DNA of 64,000 bases. It comes from Oceanibacterium hippocampi (lineage in GTDB: Bacteria; Pseudomonadota; Alphaproteobacteria; Sneathiellales; Sneathiellaceae). The stretch is taken from assembly GCF_900172325.1 (NCBI RefSeq), contig NZ_FWFR01000002.1, forward strand, positions 372,001-436,000, read 5' to 3'. The notes below the pieces were generated by a model that worked only from the letters and a program-made list of their open reading frames with translations, was not told the origin of the DNA and ran no database searches. Shown here piece by piece: positions 14,151 through 23,865 of the stretch. Numbering within the stretch: the stretch's first letter is position 1; each line of letters opens with the position of its first letter. A program made the position numbers and the translations under genes.

Positions 14151-16097
14151 TCAGGCGGCCTCGACCGCGGCCTCCTCGGCCTCGTTGATGCGTCCGCCGA
14201 TCTCCTTCTGGAGCCGCGCGATCGCCTCGCCGAGCGGCAGCACGGCCTGGTCCTTCAGGCCGAGCCTGCGGACAGCGACCGAACCGTTCTCGGCCTCGCG
14301 CTTGCCGACGACGAACATCACCGGCACCTTCTGGTGGCTGTGCTCGCGGACCTTGTAGTTGATCTTCTCGTTCCGCAGATCGACCTCGGCCAGGATCCCG
14401 GCCGCCTTCAGCGCCGCCTTGACCTCCAGCGCGAACGCATCGGCGTCCGAGGTGATCGTCGCGACCACCACCTGTACCGGGGCCAGCCAGAGCGGCAGGC
14501 GCCCCGCATAATGCTCCAGCAGGATCCCGGTGAAGCGCTCCAGCGAACCGAACAGCGCCCGGTGCAGCATCACCGGCACGTGCTTCTGGCCGTCCTCGCC
14601 GACATAGCTGGCGCCGAGCCGGCCCGGCAGGTTCAGATCGACCTGCAGCGTGCCGCACTGCCAGTCTCGCCCGATCGCGTCGCGTAGAACGAATTCGAGC
14701 TTCGGGCCGTAGAATGCGCCCTCGCCCGGATTGTAGGAGAATTCGAGGCCCGAGGCCTCGGCCGCGGCCTTCAACGCCGCTTCCGACTTGTCCCAGATCT
14801 CGTCCGAACCGACCCGCTTGGCCGGCCGGTCGGAGAACTTGATGCGGACGTCCTCGAAGCCGAAATCCCGGTAGATCGAGAGGATCAGCTTGGAGACCTT
14901 CTCGCATTCCTCGGAAATCTGCTCCTCGGTGCAGAAGATATGCGCATCGTCCTGGGTGAAGGCCCGCACGCGCATCAGCCCATGCAGGGCGCCGGACGGC
15001 TCGTATCGATGAACCTTGCCGAATTCGGCAATGGACAGAGGCAGATCGCGGTAGCTCTTGATACCCTGCTTGAAGATCTGGACACAGCCCGGGCAGTTCA
15101 TCGGCTTCAGGCAATGCACACGTTCATCGGGCAATTCCGTGGTGAACATGTTCTCGCCGAACTTCTCCCAGTGGCCGGATGCCTCCCACAGCGAGCGGTC
15201 GAGCACTTCCGGCGTCGCGATCTCGACATAGCCGGCCTCGGTCTGGCGATCGCGCATGTAGTCGATCAGCGTCTGGAACAGGCGCCAGCCCTTGGGATGC
15301 CAGAACACCATGCCCGGCCCCTCCTCCTGGAAATGGAACAGGTCCATCTCCCGGCCGAGCTTGCGGTGATCGCGGCGCTCCGCCTCCTCGAGCTGGTGCA
15401 GGTAGGCTTGGAGCGATTTCTCGTCCGGCCAGGCGGTGCCGTAGACCCGCTGCAGCATGGCGTTCCGGGAATCGCCGCGCCAGTAGGCGCCGGCAAGCTT
15501 CATCAGCTTGAAGGCCTTGCCGAGCTTGCCCGTCGAGGGCAGATGCGGGCCGCGGCAGAGGTCGATGAAGTCACCCTGGCGATAGAGCGTGATCTCCTCG
15601 CCGGCCGGCAGGTCGCCAATGATCTCCGCCTTGTAGGCCTCGCCCTGCTGCTTGAAGAACTCGACCGCCCGGTCGCGCTCCCAGACCTCGCGGACGATCT
15701 CCTCGTTGCGCTCGACGATGTCGCGCATCTTCGCCTCGATCCGTTCCAGATCCTCCGGCGTGAATGGTTCGTCGCGCGCGAAATCGTAATAGAAGCCGTT
15801 CTCGATCGCCGGGCCGATCGTGACCTGGGTCTCGGGATAGAGCTCCTTCACGGCCTCGGCCATGACATGCGCCGCATCGTGGCGAAGCAGTTCGACACCG
15901 TCCTCGTCGGTCCGGGTCACGATCGCCACCTTCGCCCCGTCATGCAGCGGCCGGGACAGGTCGCGAAGTTCGCCGTCGACCTTCACGGCGACCGCCGCCT
16001 TGGCCAGCGACTTGCCGATTTGCGAAGCGAGATCAGCGCCCGTGGCGCCGTCCTCGCATTCCCGGACGGAGCCGTCCGGCAGCACGATACGCATCAT
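14151..16097 (-). CDS. thrS: threonyl-tRNA synthetase
   Basis: Class II aminoacyl-tRNA synthetase charging tRNA-Thr; 648 residues, the normal bacterial length. Domain order: TGS domain (about 1-62), second additional/editing domain with [10 protein letters not shown] and [12 protein letters not shown], catalytic core, and anticodon-binding domain. The zinc ligands of the catalytic site are visible as the Cys in [12 protein letters not shown], the His in [12 protein letters not shown] and the His in [13 protein letters not shown]. The start ATG at 16097 begins directly with the TGS fold ([16 protein letters not shown]). It lies 40 bp downstream of an IscU-like gene on the same strand, so co-transcription is possible. 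No T-box or other leader regulator is apparent. Confidence 0.98.
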   Translation of the reverse strand: MMRIVLPDGSVRECEDGATGADLASQIGKSLAKAAVAVKVDGELRDLSRPLHDGAKVAIVTRTDEDGVELLRHDAAHVMAEAVKELYPETQVTIGPAIENGFYYDFARDEPFTPEDLERIEAKMRDIVERNEEIVREVWERDRAVEFFKQQGEAYKAEIIGDLPAGEEITLYRQGDFIDLCRGPHLPSTGKLGKAFKLMKLAGAYWRGDSRNAMLQRVYGTAWPDEKSLQAYLHQLEEAERRDHRKLGREMDLFHFQEEGPGMVFWHPKGWRLFQTLIDYMRDRQTEAGYVEIATPEVLDRSLWEASGHWEKFGENMFTTELPDERVHCLKPMNCPGCVQIFKQGIKSYRDLPLSIAEFGKVHRYEPSGALHGLMRVRAFTQDDAHIFCTEEQISEECEKVSKLILSIYRDFGFEDVRIKFSDRPAKRVGSDEIWDKSEAALKAAAEASGLEFSYNPGEGAFYGPKLEFVLRDAIGRDWQCGTLQVDLNLPGRLGASYVGEDGQKHVPVMLHRALFGSLERFTGILLEHYAGRLPLWLAPVQVVVATITSDADAFALEVKAALKAAGILAEVDLRNEKINYKVREHSHQKVPVMFVVGKREAENGSVAVRRLGLKDQAVLPLGEAIARLQKEIGGRINEAEEAAVEAA

Positions 16098-16137
16098 CTT
16101 GTTCTTCCGTTCTTGTCCTGTCGGAGCGGAGTGATCG

Positions 16138-16614
16138 CTAGACCCGGACGACGTCCGCCAACGGCGTCGCCTGCCCGTTTGTCCGTCCTTCTATTTCATC
16201 GATGGCCTGCACGACCGCCTCGAACGGCAACATGACCGAGCCGTGGCGGGCGCTGAGATCTCTGACGGGGAGGAGTGCTTCAAGTTCGGCCCAGGGGCCG
16301 GTCGGCGGCTCGCCCTCGCGCTTCAGCATCGCCCACATCCGCTCCCTCAGATCGCGCAATTCGTCGCCCGTGGCGCCGACCACATGGCGGGCCAGCACCG
16401 AGGCGGCTGCCTGGCCGAGGGCGCAGGCCTTGATGGCATGCGAGAAGCCGGTCACCCGGCCATCCCCGTAGGTCAGGGAAACGCTGTAGCGGCTGCCGCA
16501 GACCGGGCTGCTCAGGCTCACTGCCCCGTCCGGCGCGTCCAGCCGGTCGGTCAGCGGGATTTCCAGCGCGTAACGCAGGATCTCCTTCGTATACAGGTCC
16601 TTGAGCGCGACCAT
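16138..16614 (-). CDS. IscU/NifU-N-like iron-sulfur scaffold family protein
   Basis: A 158-residue protein of the IscU/SufU fold. Two of the three cluster-ligand cysteines are visible: Cys39 in SSPVCGSRY and Cys64 in [10 protein letters not shown], the latter in the typical turn before the long helix. At the third ligand position the sequence reads SARHGSVML, so the usual Cys is absent although the neighbouring His is present. It may bind iron or clusters differently from a canonical scaffold. No cysteine desulfurase or suf genes are nearby. It precedes thrS by 40 bp on the same strand. Confidence 0.8.
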   Translation of the reverse strand: MVALKDLYTKEILRYALEIPLTDRLDAPDGAVSLSSPVCGSRYSVSLTYGDGRVTGFSHAIKACALGQAAASVLARHVVGATGDELRDLRERMWAMLKREGEPPTGPWAELEALLPVRDLSARHGSVMLPFEAVVQAIDEIEGRTNGQATPLADVVRV

Positions 16615-16700
16615 CGAACTTTCCCCGAACCCGGCGCCGGGCGGATCATCCGCCGCGACCGCCGCCGGTTGTTGCCACTCCCCCGTGAGTAACTGGAAAC

Positions 16701-17063
16701 CTAAGGTTCACCGCCGCTTTTGTCCATCGCCCCGGCCGCGTCGTCAAGACCCATGCCGAGTTCGATCATGAAGCCGGCGTCGTCGCCCGGCGCGACCGGC
16801 ATGAATCGGACGATATGGCCCTTCTGGCGCATCCGGAGGAGATAGCGCGCCAGCGGCTGGAACAGCGTCTCGCCGCTGTCCGGCCCGGCCGGGTCGATGC
16901 GTACGAACAGCCGCGCCGCCGGATCGTCCCGCCCGCCACGCAACGCCTGCTGCAGACGGCCGAGCGCCTCGGCAAGGCCGACGCCCCGCAAGTCCAGTTC
17001 CCGGTCGGCGCCGTCGGCATTGACCGTCAGCGCATCGGTGTTGATCTCTTCGAAGAACGGCAC
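16701..17063 (-). CDS. conserved-looking hypothetical protein (120 aa)
   Basis: I do not recognise this family. The predicted protein begins PFFEEINTDALTVNADG after a GTG start at 17063, with AAGGG about 8 nt upstream. The frame is open further upstream to 17210, but that part has no ribosome-binding site and unnatural composition. It is soluble, acidic, without signal peptide or membrane helix, and contains an amphipathic helix-rich middle (RLFVRIDPAG, FQPLARYLLRMRQKGHIVRFMP). It lies between msrA and the IscU-like gene on the same strand and may be co-transcribed with the latter. Confidence 0.55.
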   Translation of the reverse strand: MPFFEEINTDALTVNADGADRELDLRGVGLAEALGRLQQALRGGRDDPAARLFVRIDPAGPDSGETLFQPLARYLLRMRQKGHIVRFMPVAPGDDAGFMIELGMGLDDAAGAMDKSGGEP

Positions 17064-17214
17064 GGCGCACCCTTTGTGATTTTTCGCCAGGGATCGACAT
17101 CTCCCTGACGATATAGGATGCCGGTCCCGGCTTTCACCGCCGGAATGCCGCTTCGCGCACAAGAACCGGTGATTGACACAGTGGCCGGCAAAGCCGGGCC
17201 GCGCCGCCATCGCC

Positions 17215-17865
17215 TCAGGCGGTCACGCCACAGGTCACCCCGGTCCCGCCGAGACCACAATATCCCTGCGGATTCTTCGCCAGATACTGCTGGTGATAAT
17301 CCTCGGCGAAATAGAACTCCGGCGCCGGCGCGATCTCGCTGGTAACAGCGCCGTAGCCGGCCTTCTTCAGACTTTTCTCGAAGTTCTTGCGGCTTGCCTC
17401 GATCACCGCCTTCTGGGCCGCGTCGAAATAATAGGCGGCCGATCGATACTGGCTGCCGACATCGTTGCCCTGGCGCATCCCCTGGGTCGGATCGTGCCCC
17501 TCCCAGAAGGCCTTGAGCAGGGCCTCGTAGGAGGTCAGCGCCGGATCGTATACCACGAAGACCGCCTCGGTATGACCGGTCCGGCCGCTGCAGACCTCTT
17601 CATAGGTCGGATTGGGGGTGAACCCGCCGGCATAGCCCGCGGCCGTTACCCAGACGCCCGGCAGTTTCCAGAACAGGCGCTCGGCGCCCCAGAAGCAGCC
17701 AAGACCGAACAGGGCGAAGGCGGCGCCGTCCGGATAGGGCCCCTTCAGCGGATTGCCGTTCACGTAGTGGGTGGCCGCGGTTTCGAGCGGATCGGGCCGA
17801 CCCGGCAGCGCGTCGGCCGCCGACGGCAGTTCCGTCTTCCTGGTTCCGAACATGTTCATCCACAT
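17215..17865 (-). CDS. msrA: peptide-methionine (S)-S-oxide reductase
   Basis: Repairs oxidised methionine by reducing methionine-S-sulfoxide using thioredoxin. The catalytic signature [12 protein letters not shown] is present with the nucleophilic Cys. [19 protein letters not shown] gives the conserved substrate-pocket region, and C-terminal cysteines in [13 protein letters not shown] serve as resolving residues. About 216 residues. Start ATG 17865 is chosen because GGAG stands 7-8 nt upstream; ATGs at 17859 and 17853 are close alternatives. It is not fused to MsrB. No clear operon partner. Confidence 0.95.
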   Translation of the reverse strand: MWMNMFGTRKTELPSAADALPGRPDPLETAATHYVNGNPLKGPYPDGAAFALFGLGCFWGAERLFWKLPGVWVTAAGYAGGFTPNPTYEEVCSGRTGHTEAVFVVYDPALTSYEALLKAFWEGHDPTQGMRQGNDVGSQYRSAAYYFDAAQKAVIEASRKNFEKSLKKAGYGAVTSEIAPAPEFYFAEDYHQQYLAKNPQGYCGLGGTGVTCGVTA

Positions 17866-17960
17866 GGCGCTACTCCGCTGCCCAGTCCTCACGTTACCTG
17901 CATCTGCGATATAGGGCTCGACCGCCGCCGGGAAAAGCCGCCGGCAAAGGTTGCGCCGAC

Positions 17961-18752
17961 CTAGGACGGCCCGCGGGCCCGGACGCGCATCTTGATCGGC
18001 CCCTTCGCCCGTCCGTTAATCAGCTGCTGCAGATAGGGATCGTCCGACCTGTCGATATCGGCGGTCGGCCCCGACCAGATGACCCGGCCTTCGTGGATCA
18101 TCGTCAGGTCGTCGTATTCCTCGCGTGCGCTCGCCATGTCGCCGGTGACGCTGAGCGCGGTCGCTCCGAGCTCGTCGACGCATTTGTTGATCAGGCGGTT
18201 GATGTTGCGGGTGTTGATCGGGTCGAGGCCGGCTGTCGGATCGTCGAGAATGAGGAATTCGGGATCGCCGGCGATGGCGCGTGCCAGGCCGACGCGTTTC
18301 TGCATGCCACCGGAAAGGCTGGCCGGCATCAGGTCGGCGACATCGGCCGAGAGACCGACCTGGCCCAGTTTCTCCAGCGCATGCTCGCGCGCCTTCGGCC
18401 GCGGCATCCGCTCCGCCTGGATCAGCTTGAAGGCGATATTCTCCCAGACCGGCAGGCTGTCGAACAGCGCCGAGCGCTGGAACAGCACGCCGAAGCGCAG
18501 CATCATGCGGATCCGCTCGCCGCGCTTGAGATGGACCGTGTCGACACCGTCGATCTCGACACGGCCGCTTTCCGGGCGATGCAGGCCGACCAGGCATTTC
18601 AGCAGCACCGACTTGCCGCTCGCCGCGCTGCCGACCAGCACCGCATTCCGCCGCGCGGCGATATCCAGGCTGACATGATCGAGCACCTGCTTGTCGCCGA
18701 AGCGCTTGCAGACATCCACCAGCCTGATCTTGATGTCGCCGTCCCCGCTCAT
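17961..18752 (-). CDS. Mla/Mkl-type ABC transporter ATPase with altered catalytic residues
   Basis: ATPase subunit resembling MlaF, which powers phospholipid or hydrophobic-substrate transport. Walker A (GSAASGKS), Q-loop ([16 protein letters not shown]), signature LSGGMQKR and D-loop GLDP are normal. Two catalytic positions differ from the family: Walker B reads FLILDDP (Asp in place of the catalytic Glu), and the switch region reads SVTGDMASA where the family has a His before the Asp. It may therefore hydrolyse ATP slowly or act structurally. MlaE, MlaD and MlaC partners are not in the window, so it is an orphan. Start ATG 18752 (GGGGG upstream); ATG 18776 is possible. Confidence 0.85.
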   Translation of the reverse strand: MSGDGDIKIRLVDVCKRFGDKQVLDHVSLDIAARRNAVLVGSAASGKSVLLKCLVGLHRPESGRVEIDGVDTVHLKRGERIRMMLRFGVLFQRSALFDSLPVWENIAFKLIQAERMPRPKAREHALEKLGQVGLSADVADLMPASLSGGMQKRVGLARAIAGDPEFLILDDPTAGLDPINTRNINRLINKCVDELGATALSVTGDMASAREEYDDLTMIHEGRVIWSGPTADIDRSDDPYLQQLINGRAKGPIKMRVRARGPS

Positions 18753-18854
18753 CGCCGCATCGTCCCCCGATTCCATCCGCGTGCGGCCGGCACCCTAATC
18801 CATTTTCCGGCCAGTTGGAAATCTCGAGGCGGCTCTGAAGGCACGCTTTTCCTG

Positions 18855-20585
18855 CTAGTGGCTCTCGCGCGGGATCGGCGCCCCCGATGCGCCCCGCAGG
18901 AAGTCGAAGTCGGCGCCGACATCGGCCTGCATGACATGCTGGTGATGCAGCCAGGCATAGCCGCGCGGCGCCGGCGCCTCCGGCGCCCGCCAGGCGGCGC
19001 GGCGTCGGGCCAGTTCGTCCTCGGTGACATCCAGGTGCAGGCGTCCGGCGGCAACGTCGAGTTCGATCATGTCACCGCTCCGGACCAGTGCCAGGGTACC
19101 GCCAACGGCGGCCTCGGGCGCGGCGTGCAGCACGACGGTGCCATAGGCGGTGCCGCTCATACGGGCGTCGGAAATCCGCACCATGTCGGTCACGCCCGCT
19201 TTCAGCAGCTTCGCCGGCAGCGCCATGTTGCCGACTTCCGGGAAGCCCGGATAGCCCTTCGGCCCGCAGTTCTTCAGGACCATCACGCTGTCCGCGTCGA
19301 TGTCCAGATCGGGATCGTCGATGCGGGCCTTGTAATCGTCGATATCCTCGAACACGACGGCCGGCCCGCGATGGATCATCAGCGCCGGGGTGGCCGCCGA
19401 GGGCTTGATCACCGCGCCCGAGGCGGCGAGGTTGCCGTGCAGCACGCGGATCCCGCCATGCGCCTTGAACGGCGCCGAGAAGCCGTGGATGACGTCCCGG
19501 TTGTAGCAGGTCGCCCCCTCCACATTCTCCCAGATCGTCCGGCCGCTCACCGTCGGCGCGTCGCGATGCAGCAGGCCGTTCTCGCCCAGTTCCCGCAACA
19601 CCACGGGCAGACCGCCCGCGTAGTAGAAATCCTCCATCAGATGCGCCCCGGACGGCATCAGGTTGACCAGGCAGGGCACCTCGCGGCCGAGCCGGTCCCA
19701 GTCGTCGAGGGTGAGGTCGACACCGATCCGGCCGGCGATCGCCAGCAGATGGACGATGGCGTTGGTCGAGCCGCCGATCGCGCCGTTGGCGCGGATCGCA
19801 TTCTCGAATGCCGCGCGGGTGAGGATCTTCGACAGCCTGAGATCCTCCCGCACCATCTCGACGATCCGCCGCCCGGCAACGTGGGCGAGCGCATTGCGCC
19901 GGGAATCGGCGGCAGGAATCGCCGCGTTCGACGGCAGCCCGATGCCGAGCGCCTCCATCATCGAGGCCATCGTCGAGGCGGTGCCCATGGTCATGCAATG
20001 GCCGACCGAGCGCGACATGCAGGCCTCGGCGTCGGCCAGGTCGTCGAGCGACATCTCGCCGGTCTTGACCATCGCATCGAATTTCCAGACATGGGTGCCG
20101 GAACCGATCTCCTCGCCCCGCCAGCGGCCGTTGAGCATCGGCCCGCCCGAGACCACGACGGTCGGCAGATCGCAGGACGCCGCCCCCATGACCAGCGACG
20201 GGGTCGTCTTGTCGCAGCCGACCAGCAGGACCACGCCGTCGAGCGGGTTGGCGCGGATCGATTCCTCGACATCCATCGAGGCAAGGTTGCGGAACATCAT
20301 CGTCGTCGGACGCATCAGCGTCTCGCCGAGCGACATGACCGGGAACTCCAGCGGAAAGCCGCCCATCTCGTAGACGCCGCGCTTGACCCGCTCGGCCAGC
20401 ACCCGGAAATGCGCATTGCAGGGCGTGAGCTCGGACCAGGTGTTGCAGATCCCGATGACGGGGCGCCCGTCGAACAGATGATCGGGCAGGCCCTGGTTCT
20501 TCATCCAGCTGCGCCGGTGAAAGCCGTCCTTGCCGGCCTTTCCGAACCATTCGCTGCTACGCATCTTCCGCTTCGTCGTCGTCAC
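18855..20585 (-). CDS. IlvD/Edd-family dehydratase (probably sugar-acid dehydratase)
   Basis: A 576-residue iron-sulfur dehydratase of the dihydroxy-acid/phosphogluconate dehydratase family. The cluster cysteines are visible in NTWSELTPCNAH, VGCDKTTPS and SRSVGHCMTMG. The catalytic and Mg region ARMSGTAYGTVVLH is also typical. The RSSEWFGKAGKDGFHRRSWMKNQG N-terminus (residues 8-31) is characteristic of the L-arabonate/D-xylonate dehydratase branch rather than biosynthetic IlvD. Start GTG 20585 has GGGGGA at good spacing. It is divergent from a 2-hydroxyacid dehydrogenase and an FAH-family hydrolase, which together fit non-phosphorylative sugar-acid catabolism. Exact substrate is undetermined. 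Confidence 0.88.
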   Translation of the reverse strand: MTTTKRKMRSSEWFGKAGKDGFHRRSWMKNQGLPDHLFDGRPVIGICNTWSELTPCNAHFRVLAERVKRGVYEMGGFPLEFPVMSLGETLMRPTTMMFRNLASMDVEESIRANPLDGVVLLVGCDKTTPSLVMGAASCDLPTVVVSGGPMLNGRWRGEEIGSGTHVWKFDAMVKTGEMSLDDLADAEACMSRSVGHCMTMGTASTMASMMEALGIGLPSNAAIPAADSRRNALAHVAGRRIVEMVREDLRLSKILTRAAFENAIRANGAIGGSTNAIVHLLAIAGRIGVDLTLDDWDRLGREVPCLVNLMPSGAHLMEDFYYAGGLPVVLRELGENGLLHRDAPTVSGRTIWENVEGATCYNRDVIHGFSAPFKAHGGIRVLHGNLAASGAVIKPSAATPALMIHRGPAVVFEDIDDYKARIDDPDLDIDADSVMVLKNCGPKGYPGFPEVGNMALPAKLLKAGVTDMVRISDARMSGTAYGTVVLHAAPEAAVGGTLALVRSGDMIELDVAAGRLHLDVTEDELARRRAAWRAPEAPAPRGYAWLHHQHVMQADVGADFDFLRGASGAPIPRESH

Positions 20586-20746
20586 GTCGTCCCCCGACTT
20601 TCCGGCTGTCCAGATGTTATTGAAACGCACGTCCGGATTGCCCGACAACCCGCATTGTTCCGGCGTCCAATGGAAGCTACCCTACGCCCGTTCGTGAATC
20701 GGTCGTCAAGTCTAATGAGTCGGCGACGATATCGCGGGGGGAGATA

Positions 20747-21685
20747 ATGAAAAAACCGGAGCTGCTTCTCGTCGGCCCCATGATGCCGCATGTCATGGCC
20801 GCGATGGAAAGCGACTACATCGTTCATCGCCTCTGGGAGGCCGAGGATCGCGAGGAGACGCTCGACCGGGTCGCGGGACAGATCCGCGCCATCGGCACGG
20901 GCGGCCGAAGCGGCGCCGACGCCGCGCTCATGGACCGGCTGCCGAACCTGGAGATCATCGCCAGTTTCGGCGTCGGCGTCGACACGATCGACGTCGAGCA
21001 TGCGCATGACCGCGGCATCATCGTCACCAACACCCCGGACGTGCTGAACGACGAAGTCGCCAACATGGCCCTCGCGTTGCTGCTCGCGACGACGCGGCGG
21101 CTCGTGGCCGGCGATCGCTTCGTCCGGGAGGGTAAATGGCGCGACGGGCCGATGCCGCTCGAACACGGCCTGCGCGGCACCCGGCTCGGCATTCTCGGGC
21201 TTGGCCGGATCGGCAAGGACTTTGCCCGCAAGGCCGGGCTCTTCGGAATGGAAATCGTCTACAATGGCCGCCGGGAACAGCCTGACCAGCCCTACCGCTT
21301 CATGCCCGACCTGGTCGAGATGGCCGCGGCCTGCGACCACCTGGTCGTCCTCTGCCCCGGCGGACCTTCGACCGACAATCTCGTCGGCCGCGCCGTACTT
21401 GACGCGCTCGGCCCCGAGGGCACGCTGATCAATGTCGCCCGCGGCACGGTGGTCGACGAGCCGGAACTGGTCGCCGCCCTGGTCGAGAAGCGCCTCGGCG
21501 CAGCAGGGCTCGATGTCTTCGCGGACGAACCGCATGTGCCCGAGGCATTGCTCGCCCTCGACAACGTCGTCCTTCAGCCGCATAAAGCGAGCGCGACGAT
21601 CGAGACGCGCCATGCCATGGGCGACCTGGTCATCGAGAATTTGCGGGCGCATTTCGCGGGCCGGCGGGCGGTCACACCGGTCTGA
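20747..21685 (+). CDS. D-isomer-specific 2-hydroxyacid dehydrogenase
   Basis: NAD(P)-dependent oxidoreductase of the GyaR/GhrB-like family, 312 residues. The Rossmann dinucleotide motif is LGILGLGRIG (about residue 146). Catalytic residues are visible: Arg in NVARGTVVDE, Glu in DVFADEPHVPE and His in LQPHKASATIETR. It probably interconverts a 2-keto acid and its D-2-hydroxy acid; hydroxypyruvate or glyoxylate reductase activity is common in this group. GGGGGGAGATA precedes the ATG. It is divergent from the IlvD/Edd dehydratase, with a 161-bp intergenic region, and 60 bp upstream of the FAH-family gene. Confidence 0.9.
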   Translation: MKKPELLLVGPMMPHVMAAMESDYIVHRLWEAEDREETLDRVAGQIRAIGTGGRSGADAALMDRLPNLEIIASFGVGVDTIDVEHAHDRGIIVTNTPDVLNDEVANMALALLLATTRRLVAGDRFVREGKWRDGPMPLEHGLRGTRLGILGLGRIGKDFARKAGLFGMEIVYNGRREQPDQPYRFMPDLVEMAAACDHLVVLCPGGPSTDNLVGRAVLDALGPEGTLINVARGTVVDEPELVAALVEKRLGAAGLDVFADEPHVPEALLALDNVVLQPHKASATIETRHAMGDLVIENLRAHFAGRRAVTPV

Positions 21686-21745
21686 ATCCGGCTCGCGTCC
21701 CGCAGCGACCGAGCGACAACGAATCAAGCAGGGAATCCACGAACG

Positions 21746-22603
21746 ATGAAACTGGTACGCTTCGGCCCGAAGGGCGCCGAAAAGCCCGGCATGATCGACG
21801 GACAGGGCACGCTCCGCGATCTCTCCGGCGTGATCGACGACGTTGCCGGCGATGTGCTGCTGCCGGCCGGCCTTGCGAAACTGGCCGGGCTCGACGCGGC
21901 GACGCTGCCGACGGTACCGGGCACGCCGCGCCTCGGCCCCTGCGTCGGGCGGATCGGCAAGCTCGTCTGCATCGGGCTCAACTATTCCGACCATGCCGCC
22001 GAGGCAGGCGTCGCGCCGCCGGCCGAGCCGGTGATCTTCCTCAAGGCCAACAGCTCGATCTGCGGACCGGACGACCCGATCCTGCTGCCGCGCGGCTCGC
22101 AGAAGACCGACTGGGAGGTCGAGCTCGCCTTCGTCATCGGCAAGGGCGGCCGCTATATCGAAGAGGCCGACTGGGCCGATCACGTCGCCGGCTACTGCGT
22201 CTGCAACGACGTCTCCGAGCGCGCCTACCAGCTCGAGAGCACGGGCCAGTGGACCAAGGGCAAGAGCGCCGACAATTTCGCGCCGCTCGGCCCGTGGCTG
22301 GTGACGGCCGACGAGATCGCCGATCCGCAGGCACTCGATCTCTGGCTCGACGTGGACGGCGTCCGCCAGCAGGCCGGCAACACGGGCACGATGATCTTCC
22401 CGGTTCGCGAGATCATCGCCTATGTCAGCCGCTTCATGACCCTGGAGCCGGGCGACGTGATCTCGACCGGAACGCCGCCGGGCGTTGGCATGGGCAAGAA
22501 GCCGCCGACCTATCTCCGCAAGGGCCAGACCGTCACCCTGGGGGTCGATGGCCTCGGCGCACAGCGCCAGGCGGTCATCGACTGGGACGACCGTCCGCTC
22601 TGA
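21746..22603 (+). CDS. fumarylacetoacetate-hydrolase family protein
   Basis: A 285-residue FAH-superfamily enzyme that cleaves or isomerises beta-diketo acids. The metal-binding acids are visible in DWEVELAFVIG (Glu-x-Glu) and the Asp in CVCNDVSERAYQ. The lid His lies in LNYSDHAAEAG. The N-terminus MKLVRFGPKGAEKPGMID matches the group that contains 2,4-diketo-3-deoxy-sugar-acid hydrolases and proteins often labelled ureidoglycolate lyase. With the neighbouring dehydratase and dehydrogenase, a role as the final hydrolase of a deoxy-sugar-acid pathway is plausible but inferred. Confidence 0.88.
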   Translation: MKLVRFGPKGAEKPGMIDGQGTLRDLSGVIDDVAGDVLLPAGLAKLAGLDAATLPTVPGTPRLGPCVGRIGKLVCIGLNYSDHAAEAGVAPPAEPVIFLKANSSICGPDDPILLPRGSQKTDWEVELAFVIGKGGRYIEEADWADHVAGYCVCNDVSERAYQLESTGQWTKGKSADNFAPLGPWLVTADEIADPQALDLWLDVDGVRQQAGNTGTMIFPVREIIAYVSRFMTLEPGDVISTGTPPGVGMGKKPPTYLRKGQTVTLGVDGLGAQRQAVIDWDDRPL

Positions 22604-22728
22604 GCGCCGCCTTCCGGCCGGGCGCGAAGCCAGCGATGGTTGAGCGTCCGCGCCGGCTCCGCTAAAAGCGGACCGATGGCCGGCGACCGGATCGTGCCGG
22701 CCGGCCGAAGCTGGGGACCGACCAGGCG

Positions 22729-23343
22729 ATGCATCTTTCCTTCCTAGTCGTGGACGATTTCTACCCGGACCCGCACGAGGTGCGGAAGCGCGCGCTCGAG
22801 CTGGACTATCCCGTCCAGCCGCCGCCGAACATCTATCACGGCCGGAATTCGAAGGGGAAAGTCCTCTTCCGCGAGGTCGACGACATCGTCTCCCGCCTCG
22901 TCAACGAACCGGTGAAGGGGGCGATGAAGACCCCGCACGGCAATTTCCGGATCGGCCTTGCCGGCGACGACGAGGCAGCGACCTCCGACATCCACGTCGA
23001 CAACGCGGTTTACTGGTCCGGGATCATCTACCTGACCCTGCCCGAGCATTGCCAGGGCGGCACCCATCTCTACCGCCACAGGAAGCTCGGCACCGACCAG
23101 GCGCCCATTTTCGAATCGGACTACAAGCCGCTTGGCTACAATTCCTCCTTCGAGGCCTCGGAAGAGATCCTGGCGGACAGCAGCAAGGATCCCGACCAGT
23201 GGGAATTGCTGACAACGATCCCGATGCGCTTCAATCGGCTGATCCTGCTCCGTCCCTGGCTCTGGCACGCGCCCGGCAACTCCTTCGGCGACAAGCCGGA
23301 GAACGGCCGTCTGGTCCATCTCCTGTTCTTCAACAGGGCCTGA
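22729..23343 (+). CDS. DUF6445-like protein, putative 2-oxoglutarate/Fe(II) oxygenase fold
   Basis: A 204-residue soluble protein. It has an HxD dyad in SDIHVDNAVYWSG and a distal His in RPWLWHAPGNSFG, followed by a basic residue in GRLVHLLFF. This is the HxD...H facial-triad arrangement of Fe(II)/2-oxoglutarate oxygenases, and it resembles proteins annotated DUF6445. Substrate unknown. The ATG at 22729 follows GGGGA. It lies 125 bp after the FAH-family gene in the same orientation and may be independently transcribed. Function beyond the fold is inference. Confidence 0.7.
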   Translation: MHLSFLVVDDFYPDPHEVRKRALELDYPVQPPPNIYHGRNSKGKVLFREVDDIVSRLVNEPVKGAMKTPHGNFRIGLAGDDEAATSDIHVDNAVYWSGIIYLTLPEHCQGGTHLYRHRKLGTDQAPIFESDYKPLGYNSSFEASEEILADSSKDPDQWELLTTIPMRFNRLILLRPWLWHAPGNSFGDKPENGRLVHLLFFNRA

Positions 23344-23456
23344 CCGTCACCCGCCGAAACTGTCGGCCTGCCTGACACTCCCGCCGTTCCCGCATAGTCC
23401 GGTTCCGCCAAGCCGTTGATTTCTCTCGCCCCGTAAATGGCAAGGAACTTGCGGGT

Positions 23457-23474
23457 CATGGTAAAGAAACCATG
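23457..23474. repeat. inverted repeat CATGGT-N6-ACCATG
   Basis: Perfect 6-bp arms with a 6-bp spacer, 40 bp upstream of the small exported protein start. Possible operator; no matching regulator is adjacent. Confidence 0.3.
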
Positions 23475-23513
23475 AAGGTCCGGGCGATCGATCCCGGCCC
23501 GGGAGGCAGCATC

Positions 23514-23840
23514 ATGAATATTGGAACGGCGTCGGCGGCGGCGCTTCTCATGCTCATCACCGGCCCGGCCTGGGCCGAGGGCGTCGTCGTTCATCGCGGC
23601 GGTCAGTCCCCGGAGGTGGTGAACGCCGAAAAGATCCAGGGTGTCATGGTCCAGCGTGGCACCCCGGTCGTCCACCGCGCCCGGGTCGAGGCGCCGGCGT
23701 CGTCCGGATTGCAGGCGGTCGCTGGCAAGCGCGTCTGGCTGGTCGACCGGAAGCGAGGGCTGCTTCAGGTCTGCGAACAACTCCGCACCGACCGGCTCGG
23801 CGAACGCGAGTTGCGCTGCGACTGGCGCACCCTGCCCTGA
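23514..23840 (+). CDS. small exported protein of unknown function
   Basis: A 108-residue protein with a signal peptide (hydrophobic AALLMLITGPAWA, cleavage predicted before EGVVVHRG). The mature part has two similar segments, VVVHRGGQSP and VMVQRGTPVVHRAR, and ends with two cysteines (LLQVCEQLR and LRCDWRTLP) that could form a disulfide in the periplasm. GGGAGG lies about 8 nt before ATG 23514; an upstream in-frame ATG at 23472 has no comparable site. I do not recognise a domain. Its neighbour is a convergent cytidine deaminase gene with a 25-bp gap. Confidence 0.65.
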   Translation: MNIGTASAAALLMLITGPAWAEGVVVHRGGQSPEVVNAEKIQGVMVQRGTPVVHRARVEAPASSGLQAVAGKRVWLVDRKRGLLQVCEQLRTDRLGERELRCDWRTLP

Positions 23841-23865
23841 AGCCTCCGCCCGGGGGCCGAACCGC

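Noticed and set aside
18093..20747. An 884-codon open frame on the plus strand
   Set aside because: It is the shadow of the ABC ATPase and IlvD/Edd dehydratase genes; its protein is His/Arg/Asp-rich without domain features.
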